This document shows positions 40,314-49,845 of a stretch of DNA of 64,000 nucleotides, piece after piece; positions within the stretch are counted from its first letter, which is position 1; each line of letters starts with the position of its first letter. Where the stretch lies: positions 2,294,001 to 2,358,000 of the forward strand of contig CAWGPF010000001.1 in assembly GCA_963824395.1 (NCBI GenBank). Reading direction: 5' to 3'. The notes below the pieces were generated by a model. That model saw only the letters and a program-made list of their open reading frames with translations. It was not told the DNA's origin and made no database searches. The DNA comes from 13-2-20CM-66-19 sp963824395 (GTDB taxonomy: Bacteria; Pseudomonadota; Gammaproteobacteria; Steroidobacterales; Steroidobacteraceae). Position numbers and translations under genes: made by a program.

Positions 40314-41601
40314 TGGTGGTGTACCCCGTCCCACGCGAGTGCTGATGCTGTCTCATTATTTCGCGCAGCAGCGCGGGGGCATCGAGGCGGTCGCGGCTGC
40401 ACTGCGCGCGAGCTAGGCGCGCGCGGATTCATGCTGACCTGGCTTGCGAGTGGAAAGTCCGCGGCGGACGACGATGGGTCGCGACACGAATCGCTGGCGT
40501 CCGCGGGCGTTGTTGAGAGATGGCTGACGTTGCCTTATCCCATTCTCCGTCCATCCGCGTGGCTCAAAATATATCGTGAGACGGCGAATCACGATGTTGT
40601 CGTCGTCCACGACGCCATATACATGACGAGTATCTTCGGCTATTTCGCGGCACGCGCACGGCGCAAGCCTTTCGTGGTCGTTCAGCACGTGGCGTTTATT
40701 CCCTTCAGGAATGTAGTGCTGCGTGCTCTCATGCACATCGCAAACCGGTGTGTCGCGATGCCCCTCCTGAAGCGCGCCCACCAGGTGATATTCATTAGTG
40801 CAGTAACCGAGAAATATTTTTCGCGCGTGCACTGGCGGCGGGCGCCGACGCTGGTGTTCAACGGAGTTGACACGCGGGTCTTCTCGCCCGTTGTCGATGC
40901 CTTACAACTGGGATCGGAGCGTCGTGGTCTGGGTCTTCCGATGCAGCCCCAGGGTGGTCCTGTTTGTCGGGAGATTCGTGGAGAAAAAGGGCCTCCAGTC
41001 GCTCTTGAGTACGTTGCCCGGGAGCGTTCGGATCTTCTATTCGCTTTCGCCGGGCACGGGCCCATCGATCCGACGAGTTGGCGCCTGCCAAACGTCCGTG
41101 TGTTCGCGGCTTATCCGGGACCCGACTCGCGTCGCTCTATCGATCGAGCGATGTCTTGGTGCTGCCGAGCGCCGGGGAGGGCTTTCCCTTGGTCGTCCAA
41201 GAGGCGCTCGCTTGCGGTCTACCAATCATCTGCGGCAATGATTCGGCCTACGCAGACGATAGAGCGGCCCCGTTTCTGAACGGGATACGCGTCGACCTGC
41301 GAGATCCGAAGGCGACAGCGCTGCTGCTTAAGAGGAGTAATTGACAGTCCTCGCGCGGGGCTTGACTCAGTCTGATCGGCGCAAGCGCGCGGAGTTTGTC
41401 AAGGCCCGCTATTCCTGGTTGAGCAGCGGCGCGAGGTATGCAGAAATCCTTGCGGAGACTATGCGCGGCACCCTCAGGCCCCGTAAAGGGACGGAAGGTC
41501 AGCGCGGCTTAATTGCCATCCGCCCTGTATTGTCGATTCGATTTAGCAACAGGGAGTCGCCGAAGTACTCGTCTACCGCCTTGCGCGCGCCGCTCCAATA
41601 G
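40313..41601 (+). pseudogene. Family 4 glycosyltransferase, multiply frameshifted
   Basis: GT-B fold glycosyltransferase. The N-terminal strand and glycine motif are VLMLSHYFAQQRGGIEAVA; the true start is unclear (ATG 40313 with an indel, or ATG 40345). Frames switch near 40405, 40920, 41010 and 41120, and again near 41340. The donor-domain motifs still appear in order: LFVGRFVEKKGLQ, YRSSDVLVLPSAGEGFPLVVQEALACGLPII, and the C-terminal RYSWLSSGARYAEIL. The real end is probably near 41510; the frame stays open to 41601. Convergent with the TylF-like gene. Confidence 0.7.
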
Positions 41602-42229
41602 CCGTAGTCGTCGATGATCAGGACGCCGCCGGGCGCCAATCGCGGGTACAGATGCTCCAGTTCGTGACGTGTAGACTCGTACCAGTCCGTGTCCAGACGC
41701 AACACCGCAATCTGAGCTGGCGCGGCGTCCGGAAGGGTGTCCTCAACCTTGCCCTTCACGTACGTAATTTCCGCCGCGGGGTAGCCTGTGCTGTCCATGT
41801 TGCGTTTCACTTCCTCAAGCGGCGAGTAACACCACAGCGCGTCTCTGGGTTGGCCAGCCTCGCGAAACATGGACATGCAAGCTGTCCGGTTCTGGCCTGC
41901 CTGTCGTGCTCGGTCGCTGACTCATGCCCTCGAAAGTGTCGAAGAGGACCATAGGGACGCGGGGTCTTAAAGGTAAGCGCTGCCGCCATGCTGGACCCAC
42001 CTTTCCATACTCCGCACTCGACGAAGGCTCCGGCGATGCGGTTCGCTTCCACGTATCTGGCCGCCGCGCATACGGCGAAGATGCGCGCGGGCGAAGTCAT
42101 GGTATAGGGCAAGACTTGACGCAGCAGAGTGAGTGTCGCCTCGTCGAAGTCGGGGTAGCGCAACCTTAGTGCTGCCTTGGTGGAGAGCACCGAGCGCCCC
42201 CAGCCAATAACCATGTCTTTCAGTTTCAC
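41499..42229 (-). pseudogene. TylF-type (macrocin) O-methyltransferase, frameshifted
   Basis: SAM-dependent methyltransferase of the TylF/macrocin O-methyltransferase family, often found in polysaccharide clusters. N-terminal part KLKDMVIGWGRSVLSTKAAL then AGAFVECGVWKGGSSMAAAL (SAM site). Frame changes between about 41980 and 41850 cover VPMVLFDTFEGM. The C-terminal part ITYVKGKVEDTLPD, IAVLRLDTDWYESTRHELEHLYPRL and LIIDDYGYW (metal-binding region) is intact to the stop at 41499. Joined length about 243 residues. Confidence 0.78.
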
Positions 42230-42355
42230 AATGTCCGGGAGGATGGCTCAGTGCTGGTATAGATTTCAAACGAGCCGTGCTCAATCTTGTCTTGCTGGTC
42301 AGGACTAGGCACTTTCGCGCAGAATGCGCACCTTTCCGCGGTTACAGGCACACAG

Positions 42356-43528
42356 ATGAATCTGCACGAGTATCAGGCGAAGGAAGTCTTCCGCACCTAC
42401 GGGATCCCGGTCCCGGCGGGCAAGGTGGCCGCGAGCGCCGATGAGGCCGTGGCGGCCGCGAAGGTGCTGGGCGGCGCCGTCTGGGTCGTCAAGGCCCAGG
42501 TGCACGCCGGGGGCCGCGGCAAGGCCGGCGGCGTCAAGGTGGTGCGGGATGCGGACGCGGTGCGGGCCGCCGCGTCCGGGATGCTCGGCACGCGTCTCGT
42601 GACGCCGCAGACCGGTCCTGAGGGGCTGCCGGTCGACCGGGTGTACGTCGAGTCCGGCTCGGAGATCGCACGCGAAATCTACCTGTCGCTCACCCTCAAC
42701 CGCGAAAAGAGCCGCATTGCCCTCATCGCCTCCAGCGCCGGCGGCATGGACATCGAGGAAGTGGCACACAAGACGCCCGAGAAGATCCTCTCGGTGAGCG
42801 TCCATCCGGCGGCCGGGCTGTCCGGGTTCCAGGCACGCGAGATTGCCTTCGGACTCGGGCTCACCGGCACCCAGGTCGCGGAATTCCAGTCGTTCGTGAG
42901 TGCCCTCTACAAGCTCTACATCGAGAAGGACCTGAGCCTCGTCGAGGTGAACCCGCTGATCGTCACCAAGGCAGGGGCGCTCATGGCGCTCGATGCGAAG
43001 ATCAACGTCGATGCCAACGCGCTCTTCCGCCATCCGGAACTCGCCCAGTTGCGCGATGCCAGCCAGGAGGACCCGATGGAGCGGCGGGCCAGCGAGCACG
43101 ACCTGAACTACGTCTCCCTCGACGGCGACATCGCCTGCATGGTGAACGGTGCAGGGCTTGCCATGGCCACTATGGACCTCATCAAGCTGCACGGCGGGCA
43201 CCCGGCGAACTTTCTCGACGTCGGCGGCGGCGCGACCAGTGAGCGTGTCACGGCGGCCTTCGAGCTGATCCTTTCCAACTCCAGGGTGCGGGCGGTACTG
43301 GTCAACATCTTCGGCGGCATCGTGCGCTGCGACATCATCGCGGATGGCGTCATCAATGCCGTGAAGAAGGTGGGAGTGAAGGTGCCGGTCGTGGTGCGCC
43401 TCGAGGGCACGAACGCGGAAGCCGCGCGCACCATGCTCGCCAAGAGCGGCCTCACCATCACGCCGGCGGAGGATCTCACCGATGCGGCACGCAAGGTCGT
43501 GGCGCTCGCGAAGAAGGGCAAGGCATGA
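42356..43528 (+). CDS. sucC: Succinyl-CoA synthetase (ADP-forming) beta subunit SucC
   Basis: TCA-cycle enzyme; the beta subunit carries the ATP-grasp nucleotide site and CoA-ligase domain. The start at 42356 gives NLHEYQAKEVFRTYGIPVP, the canonical N-terminus; the upstream-extended frame from 42287 is not family-like. 390 residues, E. coli size. The GGIVRCDIIADG motif lies near the C-terminus. Overlaps sucD by ATGA. No 2-oxoglutarate dehydrogenase genes adjoin it here. Confidence 0.98.
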   Translation: MNLHEYQAKEVFRTYGIPVPAGKVAASADEAVAAAKVLGGAVWVVKAQVHAGGRGKAGGVKVVRDADAVRAAASGMLGTRLVTPQTGPEGLPVDRVYVESGSEIAREIYLSLTLNREKSRIALIASSAGGMDIEEVAHKTPEKILSVSVHPAAGLSGFQAREIAFGLGLTGTQVAEFQSFVSALYKLYIEKDLSLVEVNPLIVTKAGALMALDAKINVDANALFRHPELAQLRDASQEDPMERRASEHDLNYVSLDGDIACMVNGAGLAMATMDLIKLHGGHPANFLDVGGGATSERVTAAFELILSNSRVRAVLVNIFGGIVRCDIIADGVINAVKKVGVKVPVVVRLEGTNAEAARTMLAKSGLTITPAEDLTDAARKVVALAKKGKA

Positions 43529-44565
43529 GCATTCTCGTCAACAAGAACACCAAGGTCATCTGCCAGGGCTTCACCGGCAAGCAGGGCACGTTCCATTCCG
43601 AGCAGTCACTGGCCTATGGCACTAAGGTCGTCGGCGGCGTGACGCCCGGCCGCGGCGGCCAGAAGCACTTGGGGTTGCCGGTGTTCGATACCGTGAAGGA
43701 CGCGGTACGCGACACCGGGGCGACGGCGAGCGTCATTTACGTGCCGCCCGCGGGGGCTGCGGACTCAATCCTCGAGGCCATCGACGCCGGCATCGAGCTC
43801 GTGGTGTGCATCACCGAGGGCGTGCCGGTGAACGACATGGTGAAGGTGAAAGCGGTGCTCGCCGGCTCCGCCACGCGCCTCGTCGGGCCCAACTGCCCGG
43901 GGGTCATCACCCCCGATGAGTGCAAGATCGGCATCATGCCCGGCTTCATCCACAAGAAGGGCAGCGTTGGCATCGTGTCGCGCTCCGGCACGCTCACCTA
44001 CGAGGCGGTGTTCCAGACCACGCGCATCGGGCTCGGTCAGAGCACCTGCGTCGGCATCGGCGGGGATCCGGTGCGCGGCATGAATTTCATCGACGTGCTG
44101 GAGCTTTTCGAGCGGGACCCGCGCACCGAAGGCATCATTCTCGTGGGCGAGATCGGCGGCAGTGATGAGGAGGCGGCGGCCCGTTTCATCCGCCGCTTTG
44201 TCACCAAGCCCGTGGTCGCCTACATCGCCGGCGTCACCGCGCCACCGGGTAAGCGCATGGGCCATGCCGGCGCCATCGTCGCCGGCGGCAAGGGCACCGC
44301 GGCGGACAAGTACGCGGCGTTTGAGGCTGCAGGCGTGCGTACCGTGAAGTCCCCCGCCGAACTCGGCTCGGCCATGGATGAACTGCTGAGGAAGCGCCGG
44401 CCCCGCACGCTCACCACCGCGCCCCGGCACGCCCGCCCGGTGGCCCCGGCTCGCACCCCCAAGCCTGCCAAGAAGCAGCCCGCCGCCAAGGCGCGCGCCA
44501 AGACGGGCGGCCGCCGCCGCGCGGCGCCCAAGGCCTCCCGCAAGGCTCGCGGCAGGCGCCGCTGA
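43525..44565 (+). CDS. sucD: Succinyl-CoA synthetase alpha subunit SucD with basic C-terminal tail
   Basis: Alpha subunit with the phosphohistidine site. Residues 1-290 match SucD: VICQGFTGKQGTFHSEQ, GPNCPGVITP, the active-site GHAGAIV (His about 250), and ADKYAAFEAAGVRTV. The family normally ends near 290 (E. coli 289). This protein continues for about 55 residues of Lys/Arg/Ala/Pro (KPAKKQPAAKARAKTGGRRRAAP... ending RGRRR), resembling histone H1-like or AlgP-type tails. The DNA of the tail is clean and GC-rich like its surroundings. Confidence 0.97.
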   Translation: MSILVNKNTKVICQGFTGKQGTFHSEQSLAYGTKVVGGVTPGRGGQKHLGLPVFDTVKDAVRDTGATASVIYVPPAGAADSILEAIDAGIELVVCITEGVPVNDMVKVKAVLAGSATRLVGPNCPGVITPDECKIGIMPGFIHKKGSVGIVSRSGTLTYEAVFQTTRIGLGQSTCVGIGGDPVRGMNFIDVLELFERDPRTEGIILVGEIGGSDEEAAARFIRRFVTKPVVAYIAGVTAPPGKRMGHAGAIVAGGKGTAADKYAAFEAAGVRTVKSPAELGSAMDELLRKRRPRTLTTAPRHARPVAPARTPKPAKKQPAAKARAKTGGRRRAAPKASRKARGRRR

Positions 44566-44636
44566 CTCATGAAACAATAGCCGCAGGCCGATATCTCACC
44601 CGGCGCGCCCTTTAGGGCCGCACGAGGGCTTCGTGC

Positions 44637-46265
44637 ATGAGTGACTCCCTGCGGATCGCGCTGGCGCAGCTGAATTTCCTGGTCGGAGACGTGCAGGGAA
44701 ATGCGGCGCGCGTGATCGCGACCGCCAAAAGTGCCGCCGCAGAGTCGGGCGCGGATCTGGTGCTCTTCCCCGAGCTCACGCTCTCGGGCTACCCGCCCGA
44801 GGACCTGCTGTTCCACCGCGGCTTCCGCCGCCAGATCGAGGCGGGGCTTACCCGCGTGCGCACGGAAGTCACGGACGTGCCGGTCATGCTCGGGTTCCCC
44901 GAGTACACAGCCTCGGGCATCTACAACTCCGCCGCGCTCGTCAGCCGCGGCGAGATCGCCGCGATCCACCGCAAGGCGGAGCTGCCTAACTACAAGGTGT
45001 TCGACGAGAAACGTTACTTCTCGGAAGGCTCGCAGCCGACCGTGTCGCAGTGGCAGGGGGTGCGCGCAGGGCTGCTCGTGTGCGAGGACATCTGGGCCGC
45101 GCAGGCGGCGCAGATGAGCCGCGCCGCCGGCGCCCAGCTGCTGCTCGTCATCAATGCCTCCCCCTTCGAGATCCACAAGCAGCGCGAGCGCGAGCAGGTG
45201 GCACGCGAGCGCGTGCGCGACGTCGGGCTGCCACTCGCTTACGTCAATCTCGTCGGCGGCCAGGACGAGCTCGTCTTCGATGGCAACTCGTTCGTGATGA
45301 ACGCCCAGGGCGAGGTGGTGCTGCGCGCCCCGGCATTCCAGGAGGGGGTCTACATCGCCCGCTTCGAGCGCGATGCGAGCGGCCAGGTGACCCCGCTGCC
45401 CGGTGAGATCGCGCCGGAGCTCTCCGATGAGGCGAGCGTCTACAACGCGCTGGTGCTGGGCGTGCGCGACTACGTGCGCAAGCACGGCTTTCCGGGCGTG
45501 GTGATGGGTCTCTCGGGCGGCGTGGACTCGGCACTCACGCTTGCGATCGCGGTCGATGCACTCGGGCCTGAGCACGTGCAGGCGGTGATGATGCCCTCGC
45601 GCTACACCTCGCAGATGAGCGTGGAGGACGCCCGCGCGCAGGCGCAGCTCATGGGCGTGAAGTACGCCGTGCTGTCGATCGAGAACATGTTCGAGGCGAC
45701 GCTCGCCACGCTCAAGGGTGAATTCGCCGGGCGTGCACCCGATGCCACCGAGGAGAACATCCAGTCGCGCTGCCGCATGCTGCTGCTGATGGGCCTGTCC
45801 AACAAGACCGGCCGCATGCTCCTCACCACCGGCAACAAGAGCGAGATGGCGGTCGGCTATGCGACGCTCTACGGGGACATGGCCGGGGGCTTTGCGCCCA
45901 TCAAGGACTGCAGCAAGCTCCTGGTGTACCGCCTCGCGAACTACCGCAACTCAGTGAGCCCGGTCATCCCCGCGCGGGTGATCGAGCGGGCGCCCTCCGC
46001 AGAGCTGCGGCACGAGCAGAAGGACTCCGATGCGCTGCCGCCGTATGAGGTGCTCGACCCGATTCTCGAGGCCTTCATCGAGGAAGACCTGTCGGTGGAT
46101 GAGATCGAGGCGCGCGGTTTTGACCGCGCGACGGTGGCGCGGGTGCTCGATCTCGTGAAACGCAACGAATACAAGCGCCGCCAGGCGCCGCCCGGGGTGC
46201 GGGTCAGCCGCCGCGCCTTCGGCCGCGACTGGCGCTATCCGATCACGAGCGGCTACCGGCGCTAG
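44637..46265 (+). CDS. nadE: Glutamine-dependent NAD+ synthetase NadE
   Basis: Converts deamido-NAD to NAD using glutamine as nitrogen source. The N-terminal nitrilase-like glutaminase domain shows the Glu-Lys-Cys triad in FPELTLSGYPPEDLL, KAELPNYKVFDEKRYF and LLVCEDIW. The C-terminal synthetase domain has the PP-loop SGGVDSALT and TTGNKSEMAVGYATLYGDM. 542 residues, typical for the two-domain bacterial form. Convergent with bamD, 13 bases apart. Confidence 0.97.
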   Translation: MSDSLRIALAQLNFLVGDVQGNAARVIATAKSAAAESGADLVLFPELTLSGYPPEDLLFHRGFRRQIEAGLTRVRTEVTDVPVMLGFPEYTASGIYNSAALVSRGEIAAIHRKAELPNYKVFDEKRYFSEGSQPTVSQWQGVRAGLLVCEDIWAAQAAQMSRAAGAQLLLVINASPFEIHKQREREQVARERVRDVGLPLAYVNLVGGQDELVFDGNSFVMNAQGEVVLRAPAFQEGVYIARFERDASGQVTPLPGEIAPELSDEASVYNALVLGVRDYVRKHGFPGVVMGLSGGVDSALTLAIAVDALGPEHVQAVMMPSRYTSQMSVEDARAQAQLMGVKYAVLSIENMFEATLATLKGEFAGRAPDATEENIQSRCRMLLLMGLSNKTGRMLLTTGNKSEMAVGYATLYGDMAGGFAPIKDCSKLLVYRLANYRNSVSPVIPARVIERAPSAELRHEQKDSDALPPYEVLDPILEAFIEEDLSVDEIEARGFDRATVARVLDLVKRNEYKRRQAPPGVRVSRRAFGRDWRYPITSGYRR

Positions 46266-46278
46266 GCGATTCGCCCGC

Positions 46279-47085
46279 CTACCAGATCTTCCACCAGGAC
46301 TTCTTGACCTCCGCCTCGCGGGTACCGACCTCGGTGGCGTAATTCGCCGCGTAGACCTGGCGGCTCTGATCAGCGAGCTGCGGCAGGTTCAAACGGTCGT
46401 AGGAGGCGATGAGGATCTCCAGCGCCTGGCGGGTCGCCGGGGCGCCATCGTACTGCTCGATCTCCGAGCGCGCCCGCTGCGCCGAGGCCACGAAGGCGTT
46501 GCGCTTGTAGTAGAAGCTCGCCACGTGCACCTCATAGGAGGCGAGGCGGTCGCGCAGGAAGATCATGCGCTGCAGGGAGTCGGCGGCGTACTCGCTCTTG
46601 GGGTACTGCTCCACGACGGTCTTGAAGGCGGCGTACGCCTTGCGCGCCTGGCTCGGCGGGCGCTTGCTCAGGTCTGCGTGGAAGAGTGACTCGATGGCGT
46701 TCGGCTGACGCTCGAAATCCACCAGTCCCTTCACGTACCAGGCGTAGTCCACGCGCGGGTGGGTCGGATTCTCGCGGATGAAGGTATCGGCGGCGTCAGT
46801 GGCGGATTCACCCTCACCGGAGCGGTAATATACGTAGATCAGGTCCAGACGCGCCTGGCGCGCCTCGTCCGTGAACGGAAAGCTCGCCGTCAGGCGCTCG
46901 TAGGTCTTGATGGCGACATTGAAGTCGTAGGCCTCCATGGCCTTGTGCGCCTTCTTGTAGAGTGTCGCCGGGGTTTCCTTGTTGTTCGGCGCGACGCGGC
47001 GCAAGTGGCAGCCGGCTACGGTCAGGGCGAGCAGGGCGATACACAGCGCAAGCACGCCGCTGCGTGCCGGACGGGACAGGAACAT
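46279..47085 (-). CDS. bamD: Outer-membrane assembly lipoprotein BamD
   Basis: Essential lipoprotein of the BAM complex that folds beta-barrel proteins. The ATG at 47085 gives a lipoprotein signal with lipobox VAGC (LALCIALLALTVAGC); the frame is open much further upstream but only antisense to rluD. 268 residues of TPR-type helices follow (ATLYKKAHKAMEAYDFNVAI, RVDYAWYVKGLVDFE). Ends KKSWWKIW. Divergent from rluD, with 33 bases between starts, the usual bamD/rluD arrangement. Confidence 0.97.
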   Translation of the reverse strand: MFLSRPARSGVLALCIALLALTVAGCHLRRVAPNNKETPATLYKKAHKAMEAYDFNVAIKTYERLTASFPFTDEARQARLDLIYVYYRSGEGESATDAADTFIRENPTHPRVDYAWYVKGLVDFERQPNAIESLFHADLSKRPPSQARKAYAAFKTVVEQYPKSEYAADSLQRMIFLRDRLASYEVHVASFYYKRNAFVASAQRARSEIEQYDGAPATRQALEILIASYDRLNLPQLADQSRQVYAANYATEVGTREAEVKKSWWKIW

Positions 47086-47118
47086 CTTGAAAAGGGCCTT
47101 TCTTTGGCGTCGCGCCGC

Positions 47119-48123
47119 GTGAATCCGGCCAGTATAGCGAATCCCGCCGACCCCCTTCCGACCGCGCAGGGGCTCAGCGAGTTCCGCTCCCATGCCCTGA
47201 CGCTGCCGCCGGAGGCGGCCGGGCTGCGCTTCGACCAGGCCCTGGCCCGCTCGCTCCCGCAGTACTCGCGGGCGCGCCTCAAGGAGTGGATCGAGTCCGG
47301 GGCGGTCCAGGTCGACGGGCGGGCGCTGCGGGCCAAGGACAAGGTGCTCGGCAACGAGCAGATCCGCATCGAGGCGCAGCTGCCGGTCGAGTCCGGGGTC
47401 GCCGCCGAGACCATGCCGCTGGCGGTGGTCTTCAAGGACCGCGCCCTCATCGTCATCGATAAGCCCCCGGGACTCGTGGTGCATCCCGGGGCCGGCAATG
47501 CCCGCCACACCCTGCAGAACGCGCTCCTGGGGCTCGACCCGAAGCTCGCCCTGGTGCCGCGCGCCGGGCTGGTGCACCGCCTCGACAAGGACACGAGTGG
47601 CCTCTTGGTCGTGGCCCGCACCCCCGAGGCGCATACCGCGCTCGTGGCGCAGCTGGCGGCCCGCGAAATTACCCGCGAGTACCTCGCGGTGTGCGCCGGC
47701 GTCATGACGGCGGGCGGCACCATCGATGAGCCCATCGGGCGGCATCGCTCCCAGCGCACCCGCATGGCGGTGCGCGCGGACGGGCGCCCCTCGGTGACGC
47801 ATTACCGCGTCGTGCGGCGCTTCCGCGCCCACACCCTGGTGCGGGTGCAGCTCGAGACCGGGCGCACCCACCAGATCCGCGTCCACCTTGCCCACGCCGG
47901 CTTCCCGGTGGTGGGCGACCCGCTCTATGGCGGCCGGCGGCGCCTGCCGGCCGGTTGCACGCCCGAGCTCGCCGAGGCGCTCGCCCGTTTCCCGCGCCAG
48001 GCTCTGCATGCCGCGCGCCTGAAGCTCGCGCACCCGGTGACGGGACGCGAGATGGAATGGGAGGCCCCGCTCCCCGCCGACATGGTCGCGCTGCTGGCGG
48101 CCCTCGAGGCGGATCGCGCGTGA
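47119..48123 (+). CDS. rluD: 23S rRNA pseudouridine synthase RluD
   Basis: Makes pseudouridines in helix 69 of 23S rRNA. The GTG at 47119 gives 334 residues: S4 RNA-binding domain (LRFDQALARSLPQYSRARLKEW), then the catalytic domain with the aspartate motif GLVHRLDKDTSGLLVVA and RTHQIRVHLAHAGFPVVGDP. The longer upstream frame overlaps bamD and is not used. Divergence from bamD and overlap with pgeF (GTGA) match the E. coli gene order, which supports RluD over RluC or RluA. Confidence 0.96.
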   Translation: MNPASIANPADPLPTAQGLSEFRSHALTLPPEAAGLRFDQALARSLPQYSRARLKEWIESGAVQVDGRALRAKDKVLGNEQIRIEAQLPVESGVAAETMPLAVVFKDRALIVIDKPPGLVVHPGAGNARHTLQNALLGLDPKLALVPRAGLVHRLDKDTSGLLVVARTPEAHTALVAQLAAREITREYLAVCAGVMTAGGTIDEPIGRHRSQRTRMAVRADGRPSVTHYRVVRRFRAHTLVRVQLETGRTHQIRVHLAHAGFPVVGDPLYGGRRRLPAGCTPELAEALARFPRQALHAARLKLAHPVTGREMEWEAPLPADMVALLAALEADRA

Positions 48124-48863
48124 CGGATTCGCCTGCGTTCCTCATCCCGGACTGGCCGGCGCCGCCGCACGTGCGCGCCGCCTTCTCGCTGCGCTCGGGT
48201 GGGGTGAGCGCGGCGCCCTTTGATTCACTGAACGTCGGCGCCCACGTGGGCGATGACCCCGAGCGCGTACGCGAGAACCGGCGCCTGATCGGGGCGGCCC
48301 TGGCGCTGCCTGCCACACCTGTGTGGCTGACGCAGGTCCACGGCACGAGCGTTCTGGACGCGGATCGCGCAGATGCAGCCACGGTGCAGGCCGACGCGGT
48401 GGTGGTGCGGCGCGCCGGAACGGTGGCGGTCATCCAGGTCGCCGACTGCCTGCCCGTGCTTTTTGCGGCCGCCGACGGGCGCGTCGTTGCCGCCGCGCAC
48501 GCCGGCTGGCGCGGGCTCGCGGCCGGGGTGCTCGAGGCCACGCTCGCACAACTGGCCGAGCCGCCAGCGGGGGTGCTGGCCTGGCTCGGGCCTGCGATCG
48601 GGCCGGATCACTTCGAAGTGGGGGCGGAGGTGCGTGCCGCGTTCACGCAGGCGGACCCCGGCGCTGCAGAGGCCTTTGCGCCCAATGACCGCGGCCGCTG
48701 GCAGTGCAACCTCTTGCAGCTCGCGCGCCGCCGGCTGCGGGTGCTCGGGGTGAGCCAGGTCTACGGCGGCCGGTGGTGCACGTTCGCTGACCCGACGCGC
48801 TTTTTTTCTTACAGGCGGCAGGGTCGCTGCGGACGCATGGGCGCCTTCATCTGGCGCAGCTGA
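48120..48863 (+). CDS. pgeF: PgeF/YfiH-family multicopper polyphenol-oxidase-like protein
   Basis: Conserved DUF152 protein. E. coli PgeF (YfiH) removes wrongly incorporated residues from UDP-MurNAc-peptides, and relatives show purine nucleosidase/deaminase or laccase-type activity. GTG 48120 overlaps the rluD stop and gives 247 residues. Metal-ligand motifs are WLTQVHGTSV, VADCLPVLF, AHAGWRGLAAGVLE and a late YGGRWCTF with cysteine. Neighbour rluD is the usual partner. Confidence 0.94.
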   Translation: MTDSPAFLIPDWPAPPHVRAAFSLRSGGVSAAPFDSLNVGAHVGDDPERVRENRRLIGAALALPATPVWLTQVHGTSVLDADRADAATVQADAVVVRRAGTVAVIQVADCLPVLFAAADGRVVAAAHAGWRGLAAGVLEATLAQLAEPPAGVLAWLGPAIGPDHFEVGAEVRAAFTQADPGAAEAFAPNDRGRWQCNLLQLARRRLRVLGVSQVYGGRWCTFADPTRFFSYRRQGRCGRMGAFIWRS

Positions 48864-48947
48864 GGCTCAGCGCCCGCCTGCGGCCGAGAGGCAAATACGC
48901 GTGCTACGATCACCGGCGAAGTCACCCGCCGAAGAAGAAGCTGACCC

Positions 48948-49738
48948 GTGCCGCTGCTGCTGTGGATCATCCTGTGCTCGGCCCTGGGGGGTATCGCGAG
49001 TGCTGCCTTCGCGGTCGCGTTCCTCTGGATGTCGGAAGAGCGCAGTGCGAGGCTGCTGCCGCATTTCCTGAGCTTTGCCACCGGCGCCCTGCTCGGGGCG
49101 GCGCTGCTCGCGCTGCTGCCGGAAGCCATCGAGGGGGCGGGAGTCGGCGGCGCCCATGCGCTGGGGTGGTCGCTGGTGCTCGGCCTCGGGGTGTTCTTCG
49201 TCATCGAGAAGCTCGTGCTGTGGTGGCACATCCATGCGCGCGCGGAGGAGGGGCACGCCAGTCGGGGCCACGATCACGCGCATGCTCACGCCTCGGGCGT
49301 GCTCGTCCTGGTGGGCGACAGCCTCCACAACACGCTCGACGGGGTGCTGATCGCGGCGGCCTTCCTGACGAATGTGTCACTCGGCTTCGTCACGACCTTT
49401 GCCGTGGCAGCCCACGAGATCCCGCACCGGGTGGGGGATTTCGCGATTCTCGTCCACGCCGGCTGGACGCGTCGGCGCGCCCTGGTACTGAACCTCGCCA
49501 CCGGTCTCGCCTCGGTGGTCGGGGCGGTGCTGGCCTATTTCGCGCTGCAGCGCGCGCTCGGTTTCCTGCCCCTCGCTCTGGCCTTTGCCGCTTCCGGCTT
49601 TCTTTATATCGCGGTGGCGGGCCTCATCCCGGGCTTGCACCGCACGGTCGGATCCGCGCACCAGTGCGACCCAGGTGGCGACTCATCGCTCTGGGTATTC
49701 TGGTGATCGCGGCAGCCGAAGCGCTAAGTCACCGCTAA
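48948..49738 (+). CDS. ZIP-family divalent metal transporter (one late frameshift)
   Basis: Inner-membrane zinc/iron permease. The GTG at 48948 gives about seven TM segments and a His-rich cytoplasmic loop (GHDHAHAHA, residues about 105-115). The ZIP signature motifs HNTLDG and HEIPHRVGDFA carry the metal ligands in TM4/TM5. The frame runs off near 49670 to a stop at 49706, while the expected last TM segment (LIALGILVIAAAEALSHR) continues in another frame to 49738. A single indel near 49668 explains this. Confidence 0.85.
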
Positions 49739-49755
49739 CGGATGCCGCGCTCAGG

Positions 49756-49791
49756 GCGCTGATTTTGCGATTTGGTTCGCGAACTCAGCGC
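49756..49791. other. Imperfect inverted repeat after the ZIP gene
   Basis: GCGCTGA and TCAGCGC form a 7-bp outer stem with partial pairing inside (TTTTGCG/CGCGAAC), 18 bases past the ZIP stop. It may be a weak terminator; no T-tract follows. Confidence 0.35.
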
Positions 49792-49845
49792 GCTCCTGAT
49801 CGGATACCATTTGACGTAATTCGGTGAATTCGAGGGCAGGCAGCC

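Noticed and set aside
40237..40416. Short frame starting GTG 40237 as a separate gene
   Set aside because: Its first half is the methyltransferase C-terminus in the wrong frame and its second half is the GT4 N-terminus.
46279..48033. 584-codon - strand frame that would extend BamD far upstream
   Set aside because: The extension is antisense to rluD; ATG 47085 gives a proper lipoprotein signal.
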